64,000 nt of DNA, taken from assembly GCA_041390905.1 (NCBI GenBank), contig JAWKPA010000014.1, forward strand, positions 620,001-684,000, written 5' to 3'. Of the stretch, positions 26,176 to 34,789 are shown piece after piece. The position numbers and the translations under genes are program-made. The notes below the pieces were generated by a model. That model did no database searches and was not told the origin of the DNA. It worked only from the letters and a program-made list of their open reading frames with translations. The stretch is from JACKCD01 sp041390905 (GTDB lineage Bacteria > Chloroflexota > Anaerolineae > Promineifilales > Promineifilaceae). Each line of letters begins with the position of its first letter. The stretch's first letter is position 1.

Positions 26176-27741
26176 ATGGTATACAATTGTGCCGTGACAG
26201 GCAAAAAGAAGACCCCCAGGTTCGCCCCATTTTTTCTCCCACGTCGTGGCGAATGGGTTTTGCTGTTGGTTTCTGTTGGTTTTGCTGTCAGCTATTTGCT
26301 GGTGGGGGCGGCGCGGGTTGCATATCCTTACGATCTGGATTTTATCGAAGATGATATGGTGCTGCAGGCGTGGCGGTTGGCGCAAAACCAGCCCGTCTTT
26401 TTGCCCCCCAACGCCGATTTTGTGCCGCAGGTATATATGCCGCTTTACACTTGGCTGGGCAGCTTGCTGCTGCGGCTGACGGGGGTGGCCCTGTGGCCGC
26501 TGCGCTTGCTATCGCTACTGTGTACAGTATTAACGGCCGTTCTCCTCTACCGCATCGCCCAAAAACTACAGCCAAGCCGAACAGTAGCCCTGAGCTGCGC
26601 CGCCCTGTTTCTGGCCGGGTATCGGCTGGCGGGTGGCTGGTACGAATTGGCGCGGGTAGATCCGCTGTTTGTTCTGCTGGTGCTGGCGGGGATGACAACG
26701 GCCGTTTATGGACACCAGACGCACATGGGGCTGGCGACAGCCGGGGCGCTGCTGGCGCTGGCACTGTTGACCAAGCAAAATGGCCTGTTCATAGCCGTTG
26801 TGGTCGGTGGGTATTTGCTGTGGCAGCACCCTCGGCAGATGTGGCTGTATCTGCTGGCGTTTGTGCTGGTTGCTGCGCCACCGCTGCTCTATTGGCAATG
26901 GTCAACAGGGGGCTGGTTTTCTTACTATGTGGTGGATATTGCCTATGCCAGCCCGGTGGAGCTGGCGCGGGTGTGGCCGATAGTGCGGCGCGAATTTTTG
27001 GGTGGAATGGGGGTGGTGTTGGTAATGGCGGGATTAACGGCCGTTTGGCAAATCCAGCGTCATTGGCGCTCCCTGACCCATTCTCCGTGGCTGTTGTTTA
27101 TGGCAACGGCCGTTTTTGTTTCCCTAGCTGGCCGCAGTTCTGTGGGGGGCAATTTGAACAACCTTATGTTAGGGTTGTGTTTGCTTTGTTTGGCACCGGC
27201 ACTGCTGGCAGAGGAATGGCAGCAGCGGCAGCACGGGCAAAGGGGGGGATGGCTGTTCACAACGGCCGTTTGTGTCCAATTCCTGCTGCTGCGTTTCCCA
27301 CCCGTACCCTATGCCCCGCCGCAGTTTTTGCCCAGTGCGACCATGCAGGCGCAGGGGGAGGCGTTGGTGGGGTATTTAACGGCCGTTGATGGCGAGGTAT
27401 GGGTTATGCTCCACCCGTACTATGCGCTGCTGGCGGGCAAGGAGCCGGGCGTTCATGTGCAATCCCTGTGGCACGCTCGGCAGCGCGGCCAGCAGCCGCT
27501 TCCCCCCGACCTGGTGAACCGTATTCAACAGCAGCACTATGCGGTGATTATCTCTGACGAAAGCCCCTATTTTGAAACTGACCCCGCCCTGCTTGCCCTG
27601 CTGCAGGAATATTACCACTCCGAGCCACTTGACCCGACTCTTTCTCCCCCTATGTTAAGTGGCATCATCGTGCGCCCTCTGACGGTCTACAAACCCAAAC
27701 CCGCATTCCCCACCAGTTTTTTACCACCTGCCTCCCCATAA
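26176..27741 (+). CDS. GT39/ArnT-like membrane glycosyltransferase
   Basis: About 521 residues with roughly ten hydrophobic segments. After the first membrane helix (EWVLLLVSVGFAVSYLLVGAA) comes the acidic extracytoplasmic motif YPYDLDFIEDDMVLQAW. This is the expected position and character of the catalytic Asp/Glu of lipid-linked-sugar-dependent glycosyltransferases (PMT/ArnT type). The acceptor is unknown; the context suggests surface glycan or protein glycosylation. ATG 26176 and GTG 26194 are both possible starts; no clear ribosome binding site chooses. Six palindrome copies fall inside, several encoding TAV. Confidence 0.8.
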   Translation: MVYNCAVTGKKKTPRFAPFFLPRRGEWVLLLVSVGFAVSYLLVGAARVAYPYDLDFIEDDMVLQAWRLAQNQPVFLPPNADFVPQVYMPLYTWLGSLLLRLTGVALWPLRLLSLLCTVLTAVLLYRIAQKLQPSRTVALSCAALFLAGYRLAGGWYELARVDPLFVLLVLAGMTTAVYGHQTHMGLATAGALLALALLTKQNGLFIAVVVGGYLLWQHPRQMWLYLLAFVLVAAPPLLYWQWSTGGWFSYYVVDIAYASPVELARVWPIVRREFLGGMGVVLVMAGLTAVWQIQRHWRSLTHSPWLLFMATAVFVSLAGRSSVGGNLNNLMLGLCLLCLAPALLAEEWQQRQHGQRGGWLFTTAVCVQFLLLRFPPVPYAPPQFLPSATMQAQGEALVGYLTAVDGEVWVMLHPYYALLAGKEPGVHVQSLWHARQRGQQPLPPDLVNRIQQQHYAVIISDESPYFETDPALLALLQEYYHSEPLDPTLSPPMLSGIIVRPLTVYKPKPAFPTSFLPPASP

Positions 27742-27923
27742 TGCAGACAAGCCGCAACCAAAAGGATGAATCAATTACAGATAAACACAAATGAAAACAG
27801 ATAAAAGAATCAGTGTTAATCTGTGTATATCTGTGGTTCATTTTCTTGTTTTTGTGCAAGCCTTATCCCTGATAAGGTACTAATGCGGACAAGCCGCACC
27901 AAAACGAGCAATTTTTGTGAAAG
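27742..27923. repeat. Intergenic stretch with direct repeats and a small hairpin
   Basis: A 24-bp near-identical direct repeat of the form TAATGCRGACAAGCCGCA occurs at 27739-27763 and 27881-27904. Between them lie words of the type ATCTGTGTTTATCTGTGG (27776-27840), seen between genes in many genomes, and a hairpin CCTTATC-CCT-GATAAGG at 27861-27877. The hairpin lacks a T run. The genes on either side converge, so it may help end both transcripts. Confidence 0.5.
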
Positions 27924-28397
27924 CTATTTGTTCGGCCAGGTAAACATCACGGTAAAATCGCGCCAATTTTCTTCGGCTTCGTGGTAGGGCGCATCTTGCA
28001 GCGTGAGCCAGGCGTGGCCGGTAATCTCTTTTTGCTGCTTGCCCGGCACCAGTTTGGCCCCAAACTGCACAACCACGGGAATGTCTAGCTGGCGCAGGTA
28101 ATGGTAGCGAATGAGGGAGCGGCGCAGGCACAGGCCTATGGGGGATTGTCGTTCTAGCAGGGCGGCGAGATCGGCTAGATTGCGGGTGGTGGTTTCGGGG
28201 AAAAACGGCCGTTTTTCTCCCACAGTCGGTGTTAACGTCACCATCGCCTGGGGAATCGGTTGTGTCAGGACGGTCGGCAAACGGCGGCAAAGCTGCCGCA
28301 TTTCAGCCAGCAACTGCCGCTGCCGCCTGTCTCGCAGCAGCGATGGCACACAGCCCAGTGCCAAGCCAATATGTTGCAGACGTGTTTGCCAGGTCAC
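27924..28397 (-). CDS. Lasso-peptide B2-like transglutaminase-fold protease
   Basis: 157 residues, the usual size of lasso-peptide B2 leader peptidases (Transglut_core3). The C-terminal half carries the Cys-His pair: PIGLCLRRSLIRYHYLRQL with Cys90 and ITGHAWLTLQD with His128, plus an acidic residue soon after (Asp135 is a candidate third member). The spacing and the CLxRSL...HAWL pattern are characteristic. In lasso systems this protein cleaves the leader from the precursor with the help of the RRE protein. The GTG start at 28397 lies 7 bp after the PqqD-like stop, so the two form a pair, as B1 and B2 do elsewhere. What it cleaves here is unproven. Confidence 0.82.
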   Translation of the reverse strand: MTWQTRLQHIGLALGCVPSLLRDRRQRQLLAEMRQLCRRLPTVLTQPIPQAMVTLTPTVGEKRPFFPETTTRNLADLAALLERQSPIGLCLRRSLIRYHYLRQLDIPVVVQFGAKLVPGKQQKEITGHAWLTLQDAPYHEAEENWRDFTVMFTWPNK

Positions 28398-28404
28398 AGC
28401 TACC

Positions 28405-28860
28405 CTATTTCACCGCAACAACCAGGTTGTCACGCTGCATCACTGCCACCAGATCTACCAAATCTTCCAGAACGGTTTCCCCACTGACTACAAAAGCAGC
28501 CATTAGCTCGGCTGCTGCCTCCTCTGCTTCTTGCTCGGTAAACATCAGTAAATGTTCCCGCACATCGTCCTCTTCCATGCCATAGTCCAGTGCCAAAGAT
28601 TCCACCTGTTCTTCTGAAAACCCCGAACTAACCTCTTGTAGCCCCTTCACATACCGTTCTGTTCGTTGGTTATATTCTGCTGCAATCTCTGCCGCCAGTT
28701 GCCCCAGCGTATGCACGCCGTCCAGCATTTTCCAAAAGACGGTTCCCACTTCATCTAGCGAAAAGTAGGAGCCACTGTTCATATCAATGAGAATCGCTTC
28801 CCCGGCGACGACTTCAAAGGTTACGTGTGATGCCCGTTTTAAAACTGTAGCGTGATTCAT
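28405..28860 (-). CDS. PqqD-family peptide-binding (RRE) protein with acidic insertion
   Basis: 151 residues from ATG 28860. The N-terminal part has the PqqD winged-helix pattern (LKRASHVTFEVVAGEAILIDMNSGSYFSLDEVGTVFWKML). It continues with DGVHTLGQLAAEIAAEY and ends with a helical region. Between the parts typical of PqqD (about 90 residues) there is an extra acidic segment of roughly 50 residues (SEEQVESLALDYGMEEDDVREHLLMFTEQEAEEAAAEL), an unusual extension. PqqD/RRE proteins hold the leader peptide for processing enzymes. It is paired with the B2-like protease downstream and divergent from an HprK-like kinase 37 bp away. Confidence 0.85.
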   Translation of the reverse strand: MNHATVLKRASHVTFEVVAGEAILIDMNSGSYFSLDEVGTVFWKMLDGVHTLGQLAAEIAAEYNQRTERYVKGLQEVSSGFSEEQVESLALDYGMEEDDVREHLLMFTEQEAEEAAAELMAAFVVSGETVLEDLVDLVAVMQRDNLVVAVK

Positions 28861-28897
28861 AAGCCCGATCCTTGCCAATTAGGTTATACTTTTGCCC

Positions 28898-29836
28898 ATG
28901 CGTTGGCATTTTCACCACCTAACGATTGAGGGCAACAGCAATGATCCCACGTTGGCGCAAAGCTGGCAAACCTCGTTTGACTCGCTGGCGGTCAGTACGG
29001 CCGTTCCCGATCTCATCTGCACGCTTGATGTTGTAGACCACATTCCCCTCCCGCCCTCCGGCAGCCCCGACTTTCAGCAGGGCGATTTGCTCCATTACTA
29101 TTGTCGTGGGCAGGAGATCATTGCCCATTTTCCCCGCTACGGGCAACTGCGGCTGGATCTGGACAAGGGGACGAGTGAGGGGCGGGTGATAACGGCCGTT
29201 TTAGACAACTACGGCGTATTAGAAGACCTCATCGCCATCAGCCTGTCGCCCCATTTACGGCGGCGCGGGTTGTTCCTCATCCACGCCTTTGCCGCCGCGT
29301 TTCAGGGCAAGGCGGTGCTGCTGGTGGGCGGCATTGGCGCAGGCAAAACCACCACCGGCATGGCCTTGCTTAACGCTGGCTGGCAACTGCTTTCCAATGA
29401 TTCGCCCATGGTAGCCATGCACCACGATGCGCCAACCATTTTAAGCTATCCCGGCGTTTTGGCCGCTTATCCCGACACCTTTGCCCGGTTTGCCGCCACC
29501 CAGCACGTGGCCGATATGCCTGCCAGCAAGCAGGGCCGCCAAAAGCGTATTGTGCCACCCCACGCCATTTGGCCCGATGTGTGGCTGGCGGCTGCCCCCA
29601 TTCACGCCATCTGTTTTCCCCAAATCGAAGCGCGAACCGACCATGCTCTCCGACGCTTGGCACCGCCCCAGGCATTGGCGCAACTGCTGCCCCACGCCAT
29701 TGAGCAGTGGGATACGGCCGTGATGCCGCAGCACCTAACCATTTTGCGCCGCCTGGTTGAAAAAGCACCTGCTTATGCGCTTTTGCTAGGGCCAGATGTT
29801 GCCACCATTCCTGCTTTACTGCAGACGGTACTGTAA
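28898..29836 (+). CDS. HprK-related P-loop kinase-like protein (first)
   Basis: 312 residues from ATG 28898. The C-terminal half has the HPr kinase-like ATP-binding pattern: IHAFAAAFQGKAVLLVGGIGAGKTTT (P-loop at 144-151) followed by GWQLLSNDSPMVA, equivalent to the SDD region after the P-loop in HprK, and a conserved YPG. The N-terminal HprK receptor domain is replaced by an unrelated region. Relatives in lasso clusters phosphorylate the C-terminal Ser of the peptide. The neighbouring leader-like gene at 34.79 kb encodes a peptide with two Ser near its end, so that role is plausible but unproven. Confidence 0.78.
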   Translation: MRWHFHHLTIEGNSNDPTLAQSWQTSFDSLAVSTAVPDLICTLDVVDHIPLPPSGSPDFQQGDLLHYYCRGQEIIAHFPRYGQLRLDLDKGTSEGRVITAVLDNYGVLEDLIAISLSPHLRRRGLFLIHAFAAAFQGKAVLLVGGIGAGKTTTGMALLNAGWQLLSNDSPMVAMHHDAPTILSYPGVLAAYPDTFARFAATQHVADMPASKQGRQKRIVPPHAIWPDVWLAAAPIHAICFPQIEARTDHALRRLAPPQALAQLLPHAIEQWDTAVMPQHLTILRRLVEKAPAYALLLGPDVATIPALLQTVL

Positions 29837-29935
29837 AGCATACGGATTTGTTCCATCAATACCAAAGAACCAATCTCTGCGATCTTTGCGCCCTCTGCGG
29901 TGAAATCTGCTTCTTTTTCCAAATATCAACACAAC
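29837..29935. repeat. Intergenic CTTTGCG-type words
   Basis: Contains CTCTGCGATCTTTGCGCC and CTCTGCGGTG (29875-29905), related in inverted sense to the stretch near 16.2 kb. It lies between converging HprK-like genes. No gene seen. Confidence 0.4.
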
Positions 29936-30967
29936 CTAAAGCGCGTGCAAAGCCGCCAGCAGTTGTGCCTCGTCTGAGCCGATGGTGAGATGATACGCCT
30001 TGGCCTGCTTGACAAGGGGTTGGAGTTGTGCCAGGTTTTGGGTCCACACAGCTTCACTGTCATAGTACAGGCTGTTTTGGATGATGGCTTCCCAAACGGC
30101 CGTTTCCTGTGCCGCCCACACCGTTGTTTCCGGCTGCTCGTGGCGGGTCATGAGGCAGAGGGTGGTGTGGCTGGGAAAAACGGCCGTTTGCTGCACCCGC
30201 GCCACCCCCACATGGCGCAAATCCAGGCGGTATTTTGTTTCTTGCCGCACCACTTCTTGCGCCAAAAACGGATGTAGGGCGGGAAATTGCGCCAGCACAT
30301 CCCGCCGCAGCTTGATTTTGCCCACAGGGAACCCCAGCAACTGCACCCGGCCACCAGCCGAATCAACAAACACCATGCTATCGGTCAGCAAGGCGTAGTT
30401 GGCAAGCGCCAGCCGAAGCGCGGTGGTGGATTTGCCGGTGTTGTGGGGAGCCAGAAGCAGCAGTGCCTTTTGGCCTTGCATCAGGCAGGAAGCGTGAAGC
30501 AGCCCCAGCCCACTGGCAATCATAAAGTTGAGCAAAATGGTGTGGAGCAGACATTGACTCACTAAATCAGGACGCTGGGCGAGTTCGGGTGACAAAACGG
30601 CCGTTGCCCGTCTTCTGGTCAAATCCACGTGCGCCTGCCCCCACTGACCGAGCTGAATGAGCAGCCAGTCGGCATCGCCGGTGTAGGTTAGCCGCTGCAT
30701 CAACTCATCGGGAACTGGGCCGGGGGCAACGATGGCCGGCTGCACCACAAGCTGGATGGTGCAGGGGGGATCGGCCGTTGGCGCGGCGGTGGTGTAGAGA
30801 GGGAGGGTGTGGTCAACGGCCGTTAATACCCCCTCCTCATTGCTCGTCACCTGCACCGCCCGCCCCATCAGGCGAAAATCACGCCCAAAGCGAGGGGCAG
30901 CCTGTCGCCGAAACCAAAAATCGTCTAGCTGGTCGGCATACCGTTGGTAAGAAATTGCGTCATTCAT
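29936..30967 (-). CDS. HprK-related P-loop kinase-like protein (second)
   Basis: 343 residues from ATG 30967 (ATG 30973 is also possible). P-loop APHNTGKSTTALRLA near residues 173-182, preceded by GLGLLHASCLMQGQKALLLL and followed by LLTDSMVFVD, the same HprK-like order as the other copy but with clearly different flanks. The N-terminus is an unknown domain of about 130 residues. Two different HprK-like proteins in one cluster suggest two phosphorylation steps or one active and one regulatory partner. It starts 34 bp from the divergent GT2 gene. Confidence 0.75.
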   Translation of the reverse strand: MNDAISYQRYADQLDDFWFRRQAAPRFGRDFRLMGRAVQVTSNEEGVLTAVDHTLPLYTTAAPTADPPCTIQLVVQPAIVAPGPVPDELMQRLTYTGDADWLLIQLGQWGQAHVDLTRRRATAVLSPELAQRPDLVSQCLLHTILLNFMIASGLGLLHASCLMQGQKALLLLAPHNTGKSTTALRLALANYALLTDSMVFVDSAGGRVQLLGFPVGKIKLRRDVLAQFPALHPFLAQEVVRQETKYRLDLRHVGVARVQQTAVFPSHTTLCLMTRHEQPETTVWAAQETAVWEAIIQNSLYYDSEAVWTQNLAQLQPLVKQAKAYHLTIGSDEAQLLAALHAL

Positions 30968-31001
30968 AGCCATTCTCGTGCGCTTCGGATAAAACATCAG
31001 G

Positions 31002-32225
31002 ATGAAGCGTTGTCCAATCTTAACCATCTTCCGGCTACTGTCGAGCGGTCTGGCTGGTTTAGCCACGCTGGTGGTGGCGGGCTTTATGCTGCGACGCTGG
31101 CTTTTTCTGCTGGCAGCCTGGCGGCCACCAGCACAGCCCGCTCAACTTTGCCCACCCTCCGAGGTCTCCCCGTCGGTGCTGTTGCTGGTTCCTTTTCGCA
31201 ACGAAACGGCCGTTTTGCCCACCCTGCTTGCCCATCTCACCCAATTCTGCTACCCCACGCAGCAGTTAACTGTAGTGTTGATTGACGATGGCTCCACCGA
31301 CGGCAGCCCGCAGTTGGCGCAAGCGTGGGCAGCACAGCAGCCGCGCCGCCATCTGCTGCGCTTGCCCCACACTGTGGGCAAGGCGGCCGCGCTCAATGCC
31401 GCCCTGTCGCACGTTGCTCATGGGGAGCTGGTGGCGGTGTTTGATGCCGATGAACGGCCGTTTCCCACCACCCTCTGCCACCTGACCCACCCGTTTACCG
31501 AACCCCGTTTGGGAGCCATAAACGGCCGTCGAGCCGTTGGCAATCCCGTGGCCTCCATTTTTGCCAGCGTCAGCACCATCGAGAACATGGTGCATCAACT
31601 TGTTACCATGCAGGCCAAAGAACGGCTAGGGCTGGCTCCCGCCCTGCTTGGCTCCAACTGTGTCTACCGTCGCCAGGCTCTGGACGAAGCAGGTGGTTTC
31701 CAGCCCGGTGCCTTGTTGGAAGACAGCGATATAACAGTCAGGTTGGCGCTGGCCGGTTGGCAAACGCGCTTTTGCCCCCAGGCCATCAGCGTCCACGATG
31801 TCGCGCAAACAGTGGGCGGCTATTGGCGGCAGCACCAACGCTGGTCAAGTGGGTTTGGGGGCGTGGCGCGGCAGCAAGCAGCCATTATTTTGTCTAGTTG
31901 GCAGCTTCCGTGGTGGCTGCGGCTGGAGCTGCTGGCGTTTGTGGCGGGGTATGTGGATCGGGTGGCGTGGCTGGTGTTGGGGCTGTGGCTGGTGGGAAAA
32001 ACGGCCGTTTCCCGTCACCCTCCCCTTCCCTTTCTAACTATTTTGTTAATGAGTTTGATCACACCCTTGTTTCAAGCTATGGTTGCCCTGCGCCATGCCC
32101 AGGCACCGGCTGCCTTGTGGCGGCGGCTGTGGTTGCTCCCCTGTGTCCTGCCGTTAGATATGGCAATTGGGTTGGCGGGGCTGCTGCAAAAAAGGGTGCT
32201 TTGGGAGGCGCGGGAGCAACACTAG
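31002..32225 (+). CDS. Processive family 2 glycosyltransferase, membrane
   Basis: 407 residues. An N-terminal membrane helix (IFRLLSSGLAGLATLVVAGFML) is followed by the GT-A domain with DDGSTDGS, DADE, LLEDSD and QHQRWSSG, the D,D,D,QxxRW set of cellulose/hyaluronan synthase-like enzymes. Three hydrophobic segments close the protein. It probably polymerises a surface polysaccharide. It starts a run of three co-oriented genes with the FAD protein and a second GT2. Confidence 0.88.
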   Translation: MKRCPILTIFRLLSSGLAGLATLVVAGFMLRRWLFLLAAWRPPAQPAQLCPPSEVSPSVLLLVPFRNETAVLPTLLAHLTQFCYPTQQLTVVLIDDGSTDGSPQLAQAWAAQQPRRHLLRLPHTVGKAAALNAALSHVAHGELVAVFDADERPFPTTLCHLTHPFTEPRLGAINGRRAVGNPVASIFASVSTIENMVHQLVTMQAKERLGLAPALLGSNCVYRRQALDEAGGFQPGALLEDSDITVRLALAGWQTRFCPQAISVHDVAQTVGGYWRQHQRWSSGFGGVARQQAAIILSSWQLPWWLRLELLAFVAGYVDRVAWLVLGLWLVGKTAVSRHPPLPFLTILLMSLITPLFQAMVALRHAQAPAALWRRLWLLPCVLPLDMAIGLAGLLQKRVLWEAREQH

Positions 32226-32243
32226 GAAAGGGGATTTGGCGCA

Positions 32244-33626
32244 TTGGACGATTTTATTATTTTGGGGGCGGGCATTGCTGGTTTAACGGCGGCGCGTGAA
32301 CTGCTGCGGCAGGGGCAGCGGGTGACGCTCATTGAAAAAGGGCGGGAGGTAGGTGGCTTGGCGCGTACTTTTGAGCGCGAGGGATTTCGCTTTGATTTGG
32401 GTGGGCATCGGTTTCACAGCAATAATCCATCTGTGTTGCACTGGCTGCACGAACTGATGGGGGAGGATTTGTTGCGGGTCCCGCGTGTGAGCCATATCAA
32501 GCTAAACGGCCGTTTTGTCACCTATCCCATCGCCTTTCCCAACGCCTTCACCGCCTTCTCGCCGCTCAAAGCCACCCAACTGGCCGCCAGCTACGCCCTC
32601 GCTCACCTCACCGAACGCGGCCGTCCCGACCACTCCTTTGAGGACTGGATTGTCAAACGGTTTGGCTCAATGATGTACCAGCACTTTTTTCAGCCCTATA
32701 CCGAAAAAGTGTGGGGGGTTTCCGGGCAGCAGCTTGCCGCAGAATGGGCGGCGGCGCGAATTGGCTTACCCAATATGTGGCAAGCGATTCGCCACACGCT
32801 GCGCCCATCCATGAACCCACCAGCCACCGCCATTGACCAGTTTTACTATCCACGCTATGGCTTTGGCACCATCCCCCAGGCACTTGCCCGCGACATTGTT
32901 GCCCACGGCGGGCGCATCTTGACCGAGACCACGCCCGGCTGCATTCAGCCCGGCCGCAACGGGTTTGAGCTGCTTGGCAAAACTCCCAGCGGGTCATTGC
33001 GCCTGCGGGCGCGTGAGCTGGTTTCCACCATTCCTCTGGATCAGCTGCTGGGAATGCTGCCGCAAAACGGCCGTTTTGTCCCCAACCACCCCCTGCATTA
33101 TCGCGGTCTCATCTGCCTCTTTCTTGCCATTCGGCGGTCACAAATTAGCCCCGATAGCTGGACATATTTCCCCGAACCATCGTTTCTTTTTGGCCGCACC
33201 CACGAACCCAAAAACTGGTCAGCCGCCATGGTACCCGATGATACCTACACCTCACTCTGCGTCGAAATCTTTGCCAGCCCAGACGACTCCGTTTGGTCGT
33301 GGGCCGACGACCACATTCGCCAGCGCGTGGTAGCACAGTTGGCACAAATGGGCTGGCTGTCGGCGGAGGAGGTGTGCCACGCCTGGGTGGTGCGTGTACG
33401 CCACGCCTATCCCCGTTATGATTTGGGCTACCGGGAACATTTAGCCCAGGTACACGATTTTTTGCACCAGTGGCCGGGGCTACATCTCGTTGGCCGCACT
33501 GGTTCGTTTCGCTACATGAACAGCGATGGCGTGATTGAGGATGTGTTTCGCTTTGTGGGGCAGCGTTTCCCACAAACGGCCGTTTCTGTTCAACCAATGG
33601 CGCAGCAAAACGGCCGTTGGGCCTAA
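32244..33626 (+). CDS. FAD-dependent amine-oxidase/UDP-galactopyranose-mutase-like oxidoreductase
   Basis: 460 residues from a TTG start with AGGAAAGGGG upstream. The N-terminal dinucleotide fold is DFIILGAGIAGLTAARELL, then GREVGGLARTF and GFRFDLGGHRFHSNN, as in protoporphyrinogen oxidase/UDP-galactopyranose mutase relatives found in polysaccharide loci. The C-terminus has the second FAD contact (GRTGSFRYMNSDGVIEDVF). Its place between two glycosyltransferases suggests action on a nucleotide sugar or lipid-linked intermediate. The exact reaction is unknown. Confidence 0.82.
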   Translation: MDDFIILGAGIAGLTAARELLRQGQRVTLIEKGREVGGLARTFEREGFRFDLGGHRFHSNNPSVLHWLHELMGEDLLRVPRVSHIKLNGRFVTYPIAFPNAFTAFSPLKATQLAASYALAHLTERGRPDHSFEDWIVKRFGSMMYQHFFQPYTEKVWGVSGQQLAAEWAAARIGLPNMWQAIRHTLRPSMNPPATAIDQFYYPRYGFGTIPQALARDIVAHGGRILTETTPGCIQPGRNGFELLGKTPSGSLRLRARELVSTIPLDQLLGMLPQNGRFVPNHPLHYRGLICLFLAIRRSQISPDSWTYFPEPSFLFGRTHEPKNWSAAMVPDDTYTSLCVEIFASPDDSVWSWADDHIRQRVVAQLAQMGWLSAEEVCHAWVVRVRHAYPRYDLGYREHLAQVHDFLHQWPGLHLVGRTGSFRYMNSDGVIEDVFRFVGQRFPQTAVSVQPMAQQNGRWA

Positions 33627-33628
33627 CC

Positions 33629-34636
33629 ATGCCCGGCATGACCATGCCCGGCATGACCATGACTACCCCCTTTTTCTCTATCATCATCCCCGTGTTTAAC
33701 GGCAGCCGCTGGCTGGAAATATGCCTCCGCGCCATCCACGCCTCCGATTTCACCGATTGGGAGCTGATTGTGGTAGATGATGGCTCCACCGATGACTCGG
33801 CAGCAATTGCCCACCGCTGCGGGGCGATGGTTGTGGCTATGAACGGCCGTTTGGGGCCTGCTGCCGCCCGCAATGAAGGCGCAAAATGGGCAAACGGCCG
33901 TTATCTCTTCTTCACCGACAGCGACTGCCATCTTCACACCCACACCCTCAGCCGTGCCGCCCACATTTTGCACACCGACCCCACCCTCGATGCCCTCATT
34001 GGCTCCTACGACGACGCACCGCTGGCGCAAAACGCCGTTTCACAATACAAAAACCTTCTGCACCACTACATTCACCAAACCAGCAGCGAAACCGCCCAAA
34101 CCTTTTGGACGGGCTGCGGAGCCATTCACCGCGACCGTTTTTTCGCGTTGGGTGGGTTTGCCGCCGGGCGCTATCCCCGCGCTTCCATCGAAGACATTGA
34201 GTTGGGGTATCGGCTGGTGGCAAAAAACGGCCGTATTCGCCTTGCCAAAAACGTGCAGGTCAAGCACCTCAAACGCTGGAGCCTCGTCACGCTGCTTCAA
34301 TCCGATATTCGGGATCGCGCCCTTCCCTGGGCCGTGCTGTTGCAGCAGCAAAATGTCACCCCAGCCCACCTGAACCTGCAGCCGCACCATCGGCTAAGTG
34401 CTTTGCTGCTAATGGTCTCCATTATCACCATGTTTTTTCCCCGTCGGCTGTGGCTAACGCTGCCTTGCCTTGTAGGATTGCTTGCCCTCAACCGCGATCT
34501 CTATCTCTTTTTCAAAAACAGGTGCGGCTGGCTTTTTCTGCTCCAGGCCATTCCTCTTCATTGGCTTTATTACGCCTACAGCATTGCTACCTACCTGTTT
34601 GTCCGCCTGGGTTACTTCATTGGCTTATTTCATTAA
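33629..34636 (+). CDS. Family 2 glycosyltransferase with repeat-encoded N-terminus
   Basis: About 335 residues. GT-A motifs are FFSIIIPVFNGSRWLE, VVDDGSTDDS, FFTDSDC and the acceptor-site IEDIELGYRL. Two or three hydrophobic segments follow near the C-terminus (ALLLMVSIITMFF, LTLPCLVGLLAL). The start codon lies within two tandem copies of the 15-mer ATGCCCGGCATGACC (33629-33658), which gives several in-frame ATGs (33629, 33638, 33644, 33653 and 33659). The homology begins just after. The repeat could vary in copy number without breaking the frame. The gene starts 2 bp after the FAD gene stop codon. Confidence 0.86.
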   Translation: MPGMTMPGMTMTTPFFSIIIPVFNGSRWLEICLRAIHASDFTDWELIVVDDGSTDDSAAIAHRCGAMVVAMNGRLGPAAARNEGAKWANGRYLFFTDSDCHLHTHTLSRAAHILHTDPTLDALIGSYDDAPLAQNAVSQYKNLLHHYIHQTSSETAQTFWTGCGAIHRDRFFALGGFAAGRYPRASIEDIELGYRLVAKNGRIRLAKNVQVKHLKRWSLVTLLQSDIRDRALPWAVLLQQQNVTPAHLNLQPHHRLSALLLMVSIITMFFPRRLWLTLPCLVGLLALNRDLYLFFKNRCGWLFLLQAIPLHWLYYAYSIATYLFVRLGYFIGLFH

Positions 34637-34651
34637 CTCTTTTTAAAATAA

Positions 34652-34679
34652 TTGGCACAAGCATGATTGTTGCTATAAT
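34652..34679 (+). promoter_or_regulatory. Sigma-70-like promoter of the short peptide gene
   Basis: TTGGCA (34652-34657), a 16-bp spacer and a perfect TATAAT (34674-34679). Transcription would start near 34686, giving a leader of about 100 nt before the peptide start. That leader contains a small hairpin CACTTT-TGGGC-AAAGTG (34720-34736). It is the clearest promoter in the window. Confidence 0.7.
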
Positions 34680-34789
34680 TCATCCACAATCAACTCCGCA
34701 ATGATGAATGCACATGCGTCACTTTTGGGCAAAGTGAGGCACGTTACTCTGATTGTTTGCTTAACAAAATTTATACGAGGAGGCCGAAT

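Noticed and set aside
26370..27389. 339-residue plus-strand frame
   Set aside because: Overlaps the membrane glycosyltransferase in another frame; no motif and low-complexity composition.
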